This document shows, piece after piece, positions 41,854 through 49,978 of a DNA stretch of 64,000 nt. Source of the stretch: Thermasporomyces composti (GTDB lineage Bacteria > Actinomycetota > Actinomycetes > Propionibacteriales > Actinopolymorphaceae); assembly GCF_003386795.1 (NCBI RefSeq), contig NZ_QTUC01000001.1:2232001-2296000 (forward strand), written 5' to 3'. Below the pieces are notes generated by a model. It made no database searches. It was given only the letters and a program-made list of their open reading frames with translations, and was not told where the DNA came from. The position numbers and the translations under genes are program-made. Each line of letters starts with the position of its first letter. Positions within the stretch are counted from its first letter, which is position 1.

Positions 41854-42047
41854 TGTGGCAATCCCGTGCGTGGCGGAACCCACGTCACGCGTCGGATGGG
41901 GTGTTGCCTTCCACGCCATCACCGGGTGCTCGAGCCCGCCCAGGGGATTTGTGCCCGACCTCGCGTGCGAATAGCCGATCTGCGGATGGCTCATGCCGAT
42001 GGCTGACGTGCGGATGGGTGGTGCGTCGGTCGTGGCTCCTGTCCGGG

Positions 42048-42698
42048 TCAGGGAGCGGATGACTCCACGGAGCCTTGGGAGAGCAGCCAGGCCAGGGCGG
42101 TGCGCAAATCCTCGGGCGACCGGTAGACCACGCCGGTCATGCCCAGCGTCCGGGCGGCCTCGACGTTCTCGGCGCTGTCGTCCACGAACAGGCAGCGGTC
42201 AGGCGTCACTCCCAGACGTTCGGCCGCGTGTCGCATCACCCGGACGTCGGGTTTGCAGACGCCGAGCCGTGCGGTGTTGACGACGGCGTCCACCGCGTCG
42301 AGGAGGCCGAGCGAGGCCAGGTCGTGCTCCAACCGGGTGGTCGCGTTGGACACCAGGGCGACCGGCACGTGTCGCCGAGCAGCCGTGAGCAGGTCGAGGA
42401 CGGTGTGGTCGACCTCGCCGACGAGGGCCGACCAGTCCTTGACCAGTCGTCGCGCGCGGTCGAGCGAGCCGCAGGGTGTGGCGAGGTCGTAGGCGACCGA
42501 CTCCCGCCACTCCTCGTCCGTCACCTGGCCCGTGATCGCCGGGTACAACCGGTGGGGAGCGAACGCGTGGGCGGCGAGCGTACCCGCTGGGAGTCCGTAC
42601 GCCGCGTCGAGCTGTTCCATCCCGTCGCCCCACAGGCGCACGACGCCGTCGACGTCACACAGGATCGCGTCGAACGATCGGGACGAGCGGGCGGCCAT
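42048..42698 (-). CDS. HAD-superfamily hydrolase
   Basis: 216 aa. Motif I FDAILCDVDGVVRLWGDG (D-x-D-G), motif II VALVSNAT, motif III Lys in GVCKPD, motif IV CLFVDDSAENVEAA. All four catalytic blocks are intact, cap type C1. Likely a small-molecule phosphatase; substrate unknown. Start ATG 42698 with AGGA 8 nt upstream (ATG 42707 is possible). It follows dnaE2 by 74 bp on the same strand and may be transcribed with it, but no SOS role is known for it. Confidence 0.88.
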   Translation of the reverse strand: MAARSSRSFDAILCDVDGVVRLWGDGMEQLDAAYGLPAGTLAAHAFAPHRLYPAITGQVTDEEWRESVAYDLATPCGSLDRARRLVKDWSALVGEVDHTVLDLLTAARRHVPVALVSNATTRLEHDLASLGLLDAVDAVVNTARLGVCKPDVRVMRHAAERLGVTPDRCLFVDDSAENVEAARTLGMTGVVYRSPEDLRTALAWLLSQGSVESSAP

Positions 42699-42772
42699 AG
42701 TCGACATCCTGTCAGCTGACGAGACGGTCGCTGCCGTCCGGTGACGGACACGGTCCGTGGAAGTCACGGGAC

Positions 42773-45700
42773 TCAGTGGAAGTCGCGAGACATGGTGCGG
42801 ATCGTGAGCGGCAGTCGGGCGAACTTCTCGGCGACGAGGTTGGTGACGCCTTCGGCGCGCTCGAGCCGCCCGCGCACGAGCAGGGCTGGTGACTCGCGGG
42901 CGATCCGCCGGTGCCGCTCCCACACCGCCGCCGGGCAGATGACGTTGATCATGCCGGTCTCGTCCTCGAGGTTGAGGAACGTCACCCCGCCCGCGGTCGC
43001 GGGGCGCTGTCGGTGAGTGACCACGCCACCGACCACGATGCGGCGGCCGTTGTCGATGGTGCGCAGGCGCTCGGCCGGGACAACCCCCATCGCGTCGAGC
43101 TTGTCGCGGACGTGGCGCGTGGGGTAGTCGTCGGGGGAGATGCCGGTGGCCCACAGGTCCGCCATGACCCGTTCGGCTGGGCTCATCTCCGGGAGCAGCG
43201 GCACCTGTCCGTGGATCTCATCCGAGCTCGCTGGCCTTGAGATCGTCGTCTCTGAGGCCGCCGACGCTGAGCCCGTTGCGTTGGTGCTGCGCGAGGGAAG
43301 GCTGCGCGAGGGAAGGCTGCGCGAGGGAAGGCTGCGCGAGGGAAGGCTGCGCGAGGGAAGGTGGTCCGGGCGTTCTTGCGCGGCGCTGCCCGCGAGCCAC
43401 AGCGCCTCCCGACGGGACAGGCCGAAGCAGCTGAACGCCCCAGCGGTCGCCAGCGCCTCCATCTGGGCGGTGGTGAGCCCCACCCGTCGCGCCAGGTCCG
43501 CCAGATCAGCGTAGGGGCCGTGGGTCTCCCGCTCGGTGACGATCCGTGTCGCGAGCTCCTCGCCGATCGACCGGATGCCCGCGAGGCCCAGACGGACGGC
43601 GAACCGGCCGTCGCGGCGGTGCCGCGCGTCGTCCGCCGGCGCGTCGGGGTCGAACGGACCGGGCGGCGGCTGCTGCTCCGCCAGGCAGGCGGGGTCGCCG
43701 GTCGGCTCCAGCCGGTGAGGGCAGTCGCCCGAGGCGCCGACCGGGCCGTCGAGAGGTTCCAGATCGGCGTGGACGCCGGAGGCGTGGAGGTCGGCGTGGC
43801 GGACCTCCACCCCGTGCCGCCGGGCGTCGGCGACCAAGGTCTGCGGGGAGTAGAAGCCCATCGGCTGGGCGCGCAGCAGCGCGGTCAAGAACACCGCCGG
43901 ATAGTGCAGCTTGAACCACGCGCTCGCGTAGACGAGCAGAGCGAAGCTGATCGAGTGGCTCTCCGCGAACCCGAAGTCGGCGAACGCCTCGATCTTCTCG
44001 TAGATCATGTCGGCGGTCTCGCCGGTGATGCCGCGCGCGGCCATGCCGGCGTACAGCTTCTCCTTCAAGGTGGAGATCTTCTCCAGCCCGCGCTTGGAGC
44101 CCATCGCCCGCCGCAACAGGTCGGCGTCGTCGGCGCTGCACCCGCCGACCTCCATCGCGATCTGCATGAGCTGTTCTTGGAAGAGGGGAACGCCGAGAGT
44201 GCGTTCCAACACGGGCGCGAGCGTGGGGTGGGGCGGTGTGGGCGGCTCCTTGCCCAGCTTGCGGCGGATGTAGGGGTGGACGGCGCCGCCTTGGATGGGG
44301 CCGGGCCGGATGAGCGCGATCTCGATGACGAGGTCGTAGAACCGACGAGGGCGGAGCCGGGGCAACGTGGCCATCTGGGCGCGGCTCTCCACCTGGAACA
44401 CCCCGACCGAGTCGGCGCGGCACAGCATGTCGTAGACGCCCGGCTCCTCCTTGGGGATGGTGGCGAGCGACCAGTCCTCGCCCAGGTGCCGTCGGATGCC
44501 GTCCATCGTGTACTTGAGGACGGCCAGCATCCCCAGCCCCAGCAAGTCGAACTTGACGAGACCCATCCAAGCGCAGTCGTCCTTGTCCCATTGGAGGACC
44601 GTGCGCCCCGGCATCCGACCGTGCTCGATGGGACAGACCTCGCCGACGGGGCGGTCGGTCAGCACCATGCCCCCGGAGTGGATACCGAGGTGGCGGGGAA
44701 ACGTCAGCAGCTGCTCGGCGAGCTCCACCACCGGTCGGGGGATGTCGCTCTCCACGGTCGCGACCGAGCCCCACGCGTCGACCTGCTTGGACCAGGCGTC
44801 CTGCTGCCCGGTGCTGTACCCGAGCGCCTTCGCCATGTCCCGCACCGCGAGCTTGGGGCGGTAGGTGATGACGTTGGCGACCTGCGCGGCGTTGTACCGG
44901 CCGTACTTCTCGTAGACGTACTGGATGACCTCCTCGCGACGGTCGGCGTCGAAGTCGACGTCGATGTCGGGCTCCTCGTCCCGCGTGGCGGACAGGAAGC
45001 GTTCGAACGGCAGGTCGTAGAAGATGGCGTCGACCGCGGTGATACCGAGGACGTAGCACACCGCGGAGTTGGCCGCCGATCCCCTGCCCTGGCAGAGGAT
45101 TCCCCGGCTCCGCGCGAACTCGACGATGTCGTGGACGATGAGGAAGTAGCCGGGGAAGTCCTTCTCCTCGATGACCCGGAGCTCCTTCTCCAGCCTGGCG
45201 TACGCAGCTTCGCGGAGCTCGCCCTGGTAGGAGCCGTAGACGCGCTCGGCGCCCCGGTACACCAGCTCCCGCAGCCAGCTCATCGGCGTGTGGCCCTCGG
45301 GAACCTCCTGCCGGGGCAGTCGTGGCGAGGCCTTGCGCAGCGGGAACGCCAAGGCTCGCGCGTACTCCACGGTGCGCGCCACCGCGCCGGGGTAGCGGGC
45401 GAACCGCGCGGCCATCTCTGCGCCCGACCGCAGGTGCGCGGTCCCGGCGGCGGGCAGCCATCCGTCCATCTCGTCGAGGCTGCGCCGGGCGCGGACGGCG
45501 GCGAGCGCGGTGGCCAGCCGTCGACGGTCGGGGGTGGCGTAGTGGACGTTGTTGGTGGCGACGACGGGAAGCCCGCGTGACCGGGCCAGCTCCGCCAAGG
45601 CGTCGTTGCGTTGGGTGTCGTGGGGGTAGCCGTGGTCGATGAGCTCGACCACCACCTGGTCGCGGCCGAACAGCGCCACCAGTCGGTCCAGCTCACGGCC

Positions 45701-46348
45701 GGCGGCCCGCATGCCGTCGCTGCCGTTGGTCTCCAGGGCCCACGGGACCAGCCCTTTCCGGCAGCCGGTGAGAACCAGCCACTCCCCGTTCGCCTGGGCG
45801 GCGAGCTCCTCGAGGTCGTAGACGGGTCGCCCCTTCTCCCCTCCGCGCAGCTGGGCCGTGGTGATCGCGCCCGCCAGACGGTGGTAGCCCTCCTCCCCGC
45901 GGGCGAGGACCAGCAGGTGGTGGCCTTCGGGGTCGGCGACGCCGCTCTGCGGCTTGGACAGGCCGAGCGACAACTCGGCGCCGAAGACCGTGGCCAGGTC
46001 GGTCACCTCCGCGGCCTCGGCCATCCGGACCACGCCGTAGAGGCCGTCGTGGTCGGTGAGAGCCAGCGCCTGCAGGCCGAGTCGCACCGCCTCCTCGACG
46101 AGCTCCTCGGGGTGGCTGGCGCCGTCGAGGAAGCTGAAGTTGGAGTGGCAGTGCAGCTCGGCGTACGGGACGACCGGGCCGGGCGGGCGTCGCGGACGCA
46201 GCTCCGGCGGCGGGTCGTACGGCGGGCGGACCGAGCTCCACGCCGGGCTGTCGCCGCCGTCGGCGTCCGGAGGCGGGCCGCCTGGTCGGCGTCCGGACAG
46301 CTTGCGCTCCAGCTCCGACCACGGGATCGGCGGGTTACGCCATCCCAT
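42773..46348 (-). CDS. dnaE2: Error-prone DNA polymerase DnaE2 of the SOS mutasome
   Basis: 1191 aa. PHP domain start AELHCHSNFSFLDGASHPEE, the C-family polymerase palm with PDIDVDFDADRREEV (catalytic Asp residues), finger and HhH parts (IRSIGEELATRIVTE), and a C-terminal OB fold RIVVGGVVTHRQRPATAGG. DnaE2 performs translesion synthesis with ImuA' and ImuB and is the source of SOS mutagenesis in actinobacteria. Start ATG 46348 with GGAGG 8 nt upstream, 50 bp after the imuB stop. Odd: five identical 15-bp repeats insert a run of S-L-P-S-R units in the linker before the OB fold. Confidence 0.95.
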   Translation of the reverse strand: MGWRNPPIPWSELERKLSGRRPGGPPPDADGGDSPAWSSVRPPYDPPPELRPRRPPGPVVPYAELHCHSNFSFLDGASHPEELVEEAVRLGLQALALTDHDGLYGVVRMAEAAEVTDLATVFGAELSLGLSKPQSGVADPEGHHLLVLARGEEGYHRLAGAITTAQLRGGEKGRPVYDLEELAAQANGEWLVLTGCRKGLVPWALETNGSDGMRAAGRELDRLVALFGRDQVVVELIDHGYPHDTQRNDALAELARSRGLPVVATNNVHYATPDRRRLATALAAVRARRSLDEMDGWLPAAGTAHLRSGAEMAARFARYPGAVARTVEYARALAFPLRKASPRLPRQEVPEGHTPMSWLRELVYRGAERVYGSYQGELREAAYARLEKELRVIEEKDFPGYFLIVHDIVEFARSRGILCQGRGSAANSAVCYVLGITAVDAIFYDLPFERFLSATRDEEPDIDVDFDADRREEVIQYVYEKYGRYNAAQVANVITYRPKLAVRDMAKALGYSTGQQDAWSKQVDAWGSVATVESDIPRPVVELAEQLLTFPRHLGIHSGGMVLTDRPVGEVCPIEHGRMPGRTVLQWDKDDCAWMGLVKFDLLGLGMLAVLKYTMDGIRRHLGEDWSLATIPKEEPGVYDMLCRADSVGVFQVESRAQMATLPRLRPRRFYDLVIEIALIRPGPIQGGAVHPYIRRKLGKEPPTPPHPTLAPVLERTLGVPLFQEQLMQIAMEVGGCSADDADLLRRAMGSKRGLEKISTLKEKLYAGMAARGITGETADMIYEKIEAFADFGFAESHSISFALLVYASAWFKLHYPAVFLTALLRAQPMGFYSPQTLVADARRHGVEVRHADLHASGVHADLEPLDGPVGASGDCPHRLEPTGDPACLAEQQPPPGPFDPDAPADDARHRRDGRFAVRLGLAGIRSIGEELATRIVTERETHGPYADLADLARRVGLTTAQMEALATAGAFSCFGLSRREALWLAGSAAQERPDHLPSRSLPSRSLPSRSLPSRSLPSRSTNATGSASAASETTISRPASSDEIHGQVPLLPEMSPAERVMADLWATGISPDDYPTRHVRDKLDAMGVVPAERLRTIDNGRRIVVGGVVTHRQRPATAGGVTFLNLEDETGMINVICPAAVWERHRRIARESPALLVRGRLERAEGVTNLVAEKFARLPLTIRTMSRDFH
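43286..43360 (-). repeat. Five perfect 15-bp tandem repeats within dnaE2
   Basis: Unit GCTGCGCGAGGGAAG (+ strand) repeated five times without mismatch. It encodes five S-L-P-S-R units in frame, in the linker between the HhH region and the OB fold. Perfect identity implies recent expansion; copy number should be variable between strains. Confidence 0.95.
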
Positions 46349-46398
46349 CGACCTCACCTCCCGTCGACGGGGTGAGCCGCTCGCCGCGGGTCAGCCGC

Positions 46399-48003
46399 TC
46401 AGTCATAGCGAGCCTCGATCCACCACCGGCCCTTCTCGTGGAGAAGGACGTAGGCGTTTCCCGTGGCGCACGCGACCTGGAACCGGGCGTACCGGCGGGC
46501 GGTCGCGGGATCCCACCACCGTTCCTCGACCGGCCAAGGGCCGGCCCAGCCGACGACGGGTTCCCGCTCCGTGCCGTTCCGGACCAGGAGCTGGCACGGT
46601 GCCGACATGCCGTACCGGTCGTCGAGCGTCACCACCTGGCCGGTCGCGTCCAGCACGTCGACCGGCTCCGGCTCGGGCAGGACCGTGGCGGGGGCCGGAG
46701 GCGGAAGGTGTCCCGGCCACGGTTCGTCGGTGGGCCGCGCGGGGGTGGCGTCGTCTCCCCACGGCACCAAGGTGACGCGCTCGGCTGGTGCTCGCCCGCC
46801 GGAGAGGACGGCGGTCACCACCGCCTCGTGCCCCAGCATGCTCTGGATCCGGGTGAAGGCCCGGTGGATGCGTTCGTCCGGCGCCTGGTCTCCCCACAAG
46901 CCGTCCTGGTAGGCCCCGGTGGGGGCCACCTCGTCGGGGATCAGGTCGACCCGGACGACGCCTGAGGTCAGCTCCTCGGCCGGGCCGTCGCTGGTCGTGC
47001 GGGTGCCTTGGAGCTGCCAGCGCACCCGGTCGACGACGTCCGCGGCGGTGAACCACCGGGGGTGGCGCCACCGCCGGCCGCGGGGTTCGTCGTCCTCGGT
47101 CCGGATCTCGACGCGGAGACAGGCGCAGACCAGGTCGCGCTCGGCGAGGCCGTGGACGAGCCGCTCGGCCGCCTCACGGATCCCGAAGGCCACCTGGTCG
47201 ACGCGTTCCAGTGGCGGCTCGAAGGTCGCGGATGTCGCCAGCTCCGGCGGTGGGCGGCGGGTGGCCAGCGGTCGGTCGTCGCGGCCGGACGCGAGCCGGT
47301 GGGCGGCCGCGCCGACGGTGCCGAACCGCGTCACGACCTGGCTGAACGGCAGGGCGGCGAACGCGCCGAGGGTGCGAATACCCAAGCGCCGCAGCAGGTC
47401 GATGAGGTCGGAGCGGTCCACGTCGGCCTGGCCTGGGAGGCGCCCCTCGCGGAGGGCGTCGATCGGGAGCGGGGCCAGGCAGCGAGCGGACTCGCCGGGC
47501 GGGAACGCCAGGACCGTCTCGCCGGCCTGCTCAGCCAGCCGGGCCGCCTGCTCGGCCGCGAACGGACCGTCGGCGATTCCCACGACGCAGCCGAATCCCG
47601 CGTCGCTCAGGCGGTCGTGCAGGACCTGGGCGAAGGTCAGCTCGCCCTTGGCCAGGTCGGATCCGCCGTAGTAGCGACTCGGCCCTCGGGCGCCGACCGC
47701 GCAGATGCCCGGCCGGATGATCTCCACGCCGGGCGCGAGCTCCTCGACGAGCGTGACCACCGGCTCGAAGACGCGGGCGTCCACGGCCGGGTCGTAGGGC
47801 AGCGTCACCAGCTCGGGGCAGCGGGCCTGCGCCTCCCTGACCCGCAGGCCACGCCGGACGCCGTCCCGACGGGCGGTCGCGGAGCAGGCGAGGACTCGAC
47901 CGCGGTCGAGGACGGCGAGGGGGACGTCCTCGGGGTGACCGGCCTCGCGTGCGGCGGCGGTCACCGGCCAGTCGGGGCACCACACCACGACGGTTCGAGT
48001 CAT
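46399..48003 (-). CDS. imuB: ImuB, catalytically inactive Y-family polymerase adaptor
   Basis: 534 aa. Y-family fold but without the metal ligands: the N-terminal strand reads TVVVWCPDWPV where active enzymes have D-x-D, and the later block reads CAVGARGPSRYYGG instead of the S-x-D-E motif. The finger/thumb and little-finger regions (LRRLGIRTLGAFAALP) remain, and the C-terminus (WVIEARYD-type ending WWIEARYD) is typical for ImuB. It bridges the beta clamp, ImuA' and DnaE2. Start ATG 48003 overlaps the imuA' stop by 4 bp. Confidence 0.93.
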   Translation of the reverse strand: MTRTVVVWCPDWPVTAAAREAGHPEDVPLAVLDRGRVLACSATARRDGVRRGLRVREAQARCPELVTLPYDPAVDARVFEPVVTLVEELAPGVEIIRPGICAVGARGPSRYYGGSDLAKGELTFAQVLHDRLSDAGFGCVVGIADGPFAAEQAARLAEQAGETVLAFPPGESARCLAPLPIDALREGRLPGQADVDRSDLIDLLRRLGIRTLGAFAALPFSQVVTRFGTVGAAAHRLASGRDDRPLATRRPPPELATSATFEPPLERVDQVAFGIREAAERLVHGLAERDLVCACLRVEIRTEDDEPRGRRWRHPRWFTAADVVDRVRWQLQGTRTTSDGPAEELTSGVVRVDLIPDEVAPTGAYQDGLWGDQAPDERIHRAFTRIQSMLGHEAVVTAVLSGGRAPAERVTLVPWGDDATPARPTDEPWPGHLPPPAPATVLPEPEPVDVLDATGQVVTLDDRYGMSAPCQLLVRNGTEREPVVGWAGPWPVEERWWDPATARRYARFQVACATGNAYVLLHEKGRWWIEARYD

Positions 48004-49028
48004 CCCGCCCGCACCTCCAGGGCGTCGACCCGCCCGGTGAACGGCAGGACGGGCGCCGAGACCGAGGGTGGGCTCTCCGCGTGGACGCACCGTGCGTCCG
48101 TGTCGTCTGCCGGCGCCGCCTGCGCAAGGGAGCGGACCTGGCCGTCCCTGTCCGGCAGCCACAGCCGGGTCGCTCGCCGGCGACCGCCGGTGCCGCGTCC
48201 GACCGCCTCGACGGTGGCCTCGCGGGCGGTCAGCTGTCCGTGGCCGGCGCCCAGCCCGTGCCAGCGGCTCGACGTGACCGTGAGCCGCAGCTCGCACCCG
48301 GACCAGTCGGAGCCGTGGACGAGGAGGACCGCGCCGCGTTCGCGGACTCGGGCGGCCAGCCGGCGCGCCTCGGCGTCGTAGGCGGGGCTGGGTGGATGGA
48401 CGACCACCAGGTCGAGGACGTCGACCAAGGTCGCGACCACGGTGAGCCAGTGGCGTCCGGGGGAGGGCACCAGCACCAGCCGGGTGAGGTCGACGCCCGT
48501 CGCGGCGGCGGCCTCCGCGCCCAGGCCGGGCAGCCCGACGACTCCACACCATGAGCCGGCCTGGGAGGGTCCGGCCAGGAGGGCCAGGGTGAGCGTGGTC
48601 GACACCTGGACGACGTAGCTCGCTCCCCGTCGGAGGCCGCCCTCCGGCAGCACATCGGCGAACGCGGCCAGTGCGGGGAGGGTGGGGACGATCGCGGTCG
48701 CCGCGGTCGGCATGGCGGCGAGCTCGGCTCGTAGCTCTGCGAGCACGGCGGCTCGGTCGGCCACGGAGACACGTCCCGCTCGGTCGGTCAGGCGAGCCAC
48801 ACCTCGACTCCCACGGCCGGTGGGTGGGACGTCCGCCGTGTCGGTCGTGTCGGTGGGCGGACCTACCCTGTCGGTCCGACGCCCTCGGATCGCGGCATGG
48901 GACATCGCGGCATGGGACATCGCGGCATGGGACAAGGCCCTCGCGGTGTCGGTACGCGAGGCGGCCGCCTCGGCGTCTCGGTGAGGCGGGACGACGTCCA
49001 GGGGGCGTACCCGCGACGAACCGACCAC
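48000..49028 (-). CDS. imuA': ImuA', RecA-like mutasome accessory protein
   Basis: 342 aa if started at GTG 49028. The RecA-like core begins near residue 100: FADVLPEGGLRRGASYVVQV, TLALLAGPSQAGSWCGVVG, with a degenerate P-loop, then RLVLVPSPGRHWLTVVATLV and LVVVHPPSP. It assists ImuB/DnaE2 in SOS lesion bypass. Start: the LexA box (49039-49054) must be outside the gene. A -35 TTGACA and -10 GACCAT place transcription start close to GTG 49028, so a leaderless start there is likely; the ATG codons 48905 and 48920 are alternatives. The N-terminal 70 residues contain A-M-S-H-A repeats. Confidence 0.85.
   Translation of the reverse strand: MVGSSRVRPLDVVPPHRDAEAAASRTDTARALSHAAMSHAAMSHAAIRGRRTDRVGPPTDTTDTADVPPTGRGSRGVARLTDRAGRVSVADRAAVLAELRAELAAMPTAATAIVPTLPALAAFADVLPEGGLRRGASYVVQVSTTLTLALLAGPSQAGSWCGVVGLPGLGAEAAAATGVDLTRLVLVPSPGRHWLTVVATLVDVLDLVVVHPPSPAYDAEARRLAARVRERGAVLLVHGSDWSGCELRLTVTSSRWHGLGAGHGQLTAREATVEAVGRGTGGRRRATRLWLPDRDGQVRSLAQAAPADDTDARCVHAESPPSVSAPVLPFTGRVDALEVRAG
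48891..48935 (-). repeat. Three 15-bp tandem repeats near the 5' end of imuA'
   Basis: Unit CGCGGCATGGGACAT (+ strand) at 48891-48905 and 48906-48920, with a third copy (14 of 15) at 48921-48935. It encodes A-M-S-H-A units. Each repeat carries an ATG, so alternative starts could shift with copy number. Confidence 0.9.
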
Positions 49029-49034
49029 CGTTCG

Positions 49035-49063
49035 ATGGTCGAACACATGTTCGAGATTGTCAA
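49035..49063 (-). promoter_or_regulatory. LexA (SOS) box and promoter of imuA'-imuB-dnaE2
   Basis: TCGAACACATGTTCGA at 49039-49054 is a perfect 16-bp LexA box of the actinobacterial TCGAAC-N4-GTTCGA type. On the minus strand it fills the spacer between TTGACA (49058-49063) and GACCAT (49035-49040), a 17-bp spacing. LexA bound here would occlude RNA polymerase. It lies about 90 bp from larB on the other side. Confidence 0.93.
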
Positions 49064-49144
49064 CTGGCTCGAGGTCCTCGACCCTCCTGACCTGGGCCGA
49101 CAAACCCGGCGAACGAGGCACTCACCATCTGGGCGGGGGCGGGC

Positions 49145-49978
49145 GTGAGCCAGCGGTCTATGGTCACCACCATGAGCCATCGCGACCTCGACGCGCCGGC
49201 CGACACCGGCTCGTCGGCCGACGACGGGGCGGCCGCCCCCACCGACGTGCCGCCAACCGTCGAGTCCGGCGGCACCTACGACGTCAGGGACGATCCCGGC
49301 TACCTCGATCTCGGGTATGGGCGGCTCGACACCGACCGGCTCGCCCGGACCGGTGATCCTGAGGTCATCTACGGCGCCGGCAAGACGCCTGAGCAGGTGG
49401 TCGAGCTGCTGCGACGACTGCGACAGGCGCATCCGAGCCGGGCGGCGCTGGCGACCCGGCTCGGGCCGGAGGCGCTGGCCGCCGTCCGTGCGACGTTTCC
49501 GGAGGCGTCGATCAGCGAGGACGCCGGCGTGGTGACGGTCGGACCACTGCCGCAGGCCAGGGGCCTGGTGTGCGTGGTCTCGGCGGGGACGTCGGACGCC
49601 CGGGTGGCCACGGAGGCGGCGGTCACCGCCCGCGCGTTCGGCGCCGGTGTCCGCCAGATCAGCGACGTGGGGGTGGCGGGCATCCATCGGTTGCTCGCCG
49701 TGAAGGACGAGCTCGACCAGGCTGACTGCCTGGTCGTGGTGGCCGGGATGGAGGGCGCGTTGCCGTCCGTCGTCGGTGGGCTCACCGGTGTCCCGCTCGT
49801 CGCGGTGCCGACGAGCGTGGGGTACGGCGCGTCGTTCGGAGGCTTGGCGGCGCTGCTCGCGATGTTGAACTCCTGCGCGCCAGGCGTGGTCGTCACGAAT
49901 ATCGACAACGGATTCGGCGCGGGCGTCTTCGCCGCGCGAGTGGCGCGTCGGGCCCGCCGAGATGGAGGAGCGCGGTGA
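49145..49978 (+). CDS. larB: LarB, nickel-pincer cofactor biosynthesis carboxylase
   Basis: 277 aa. C-terminal AIR-carboxylase (PurE-like) fold: PEVIYGAGKTPEQVVELL, VVSAGTSDARVATEAAVTAR, DVGVAGIHRLL, CLVVVAGMEGALPSVVGGL and AVPTSVGYGASFGGLAALL, all standard LarB blocks. LarB carboxylates nicotinic acid adenine dinucleotide at C5 in the first step of the pincer nucleotide. The N-terminal 40 residues are disordered; GTG 49145, ATG 49160 and ATG 49172 are possible starts. The stop overlaps larC (GTGA). Confidence 0.93.
   Translation: MSQRSMVTTMSHRDLDAPADTGSSADDGAAAPTDVPPTVESGGTYDVRDDPGYLDLGYGRLDTDRLARTGDPEVIYGAGKTPEQVVELLRRLRQAHPSRAALATRLGPEALAAVRATFPEASISEDAGVVTVGPLPQARGLVCVVSAGTSDARVATEAAVTARAFGAGVRQISDVGVAGIHRLLAVKDELDQADCLVVVAGMEGALPSVVGGLTGVPLVAVPTSVGYGASFGGLAALLAMLNSCAPGVVVTNIDNGFGAGVFAARVARRARRDGGAR

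Noticed and set aside
41656-41994. 112-codon minus-strand frame across the 17-bp tandem repeats
   Set aside because: Overlaps the start of the SDR gene and consists of translated repeat sequence; no evidence of a gene.
43286-43360. CRISPR-like array suspected from regular repeats in dnaE2
   Set aside because: Units are directly abutting, 15 bp, without spacers, and in frame within a polymerase; a minisatellite, not CRISPR.
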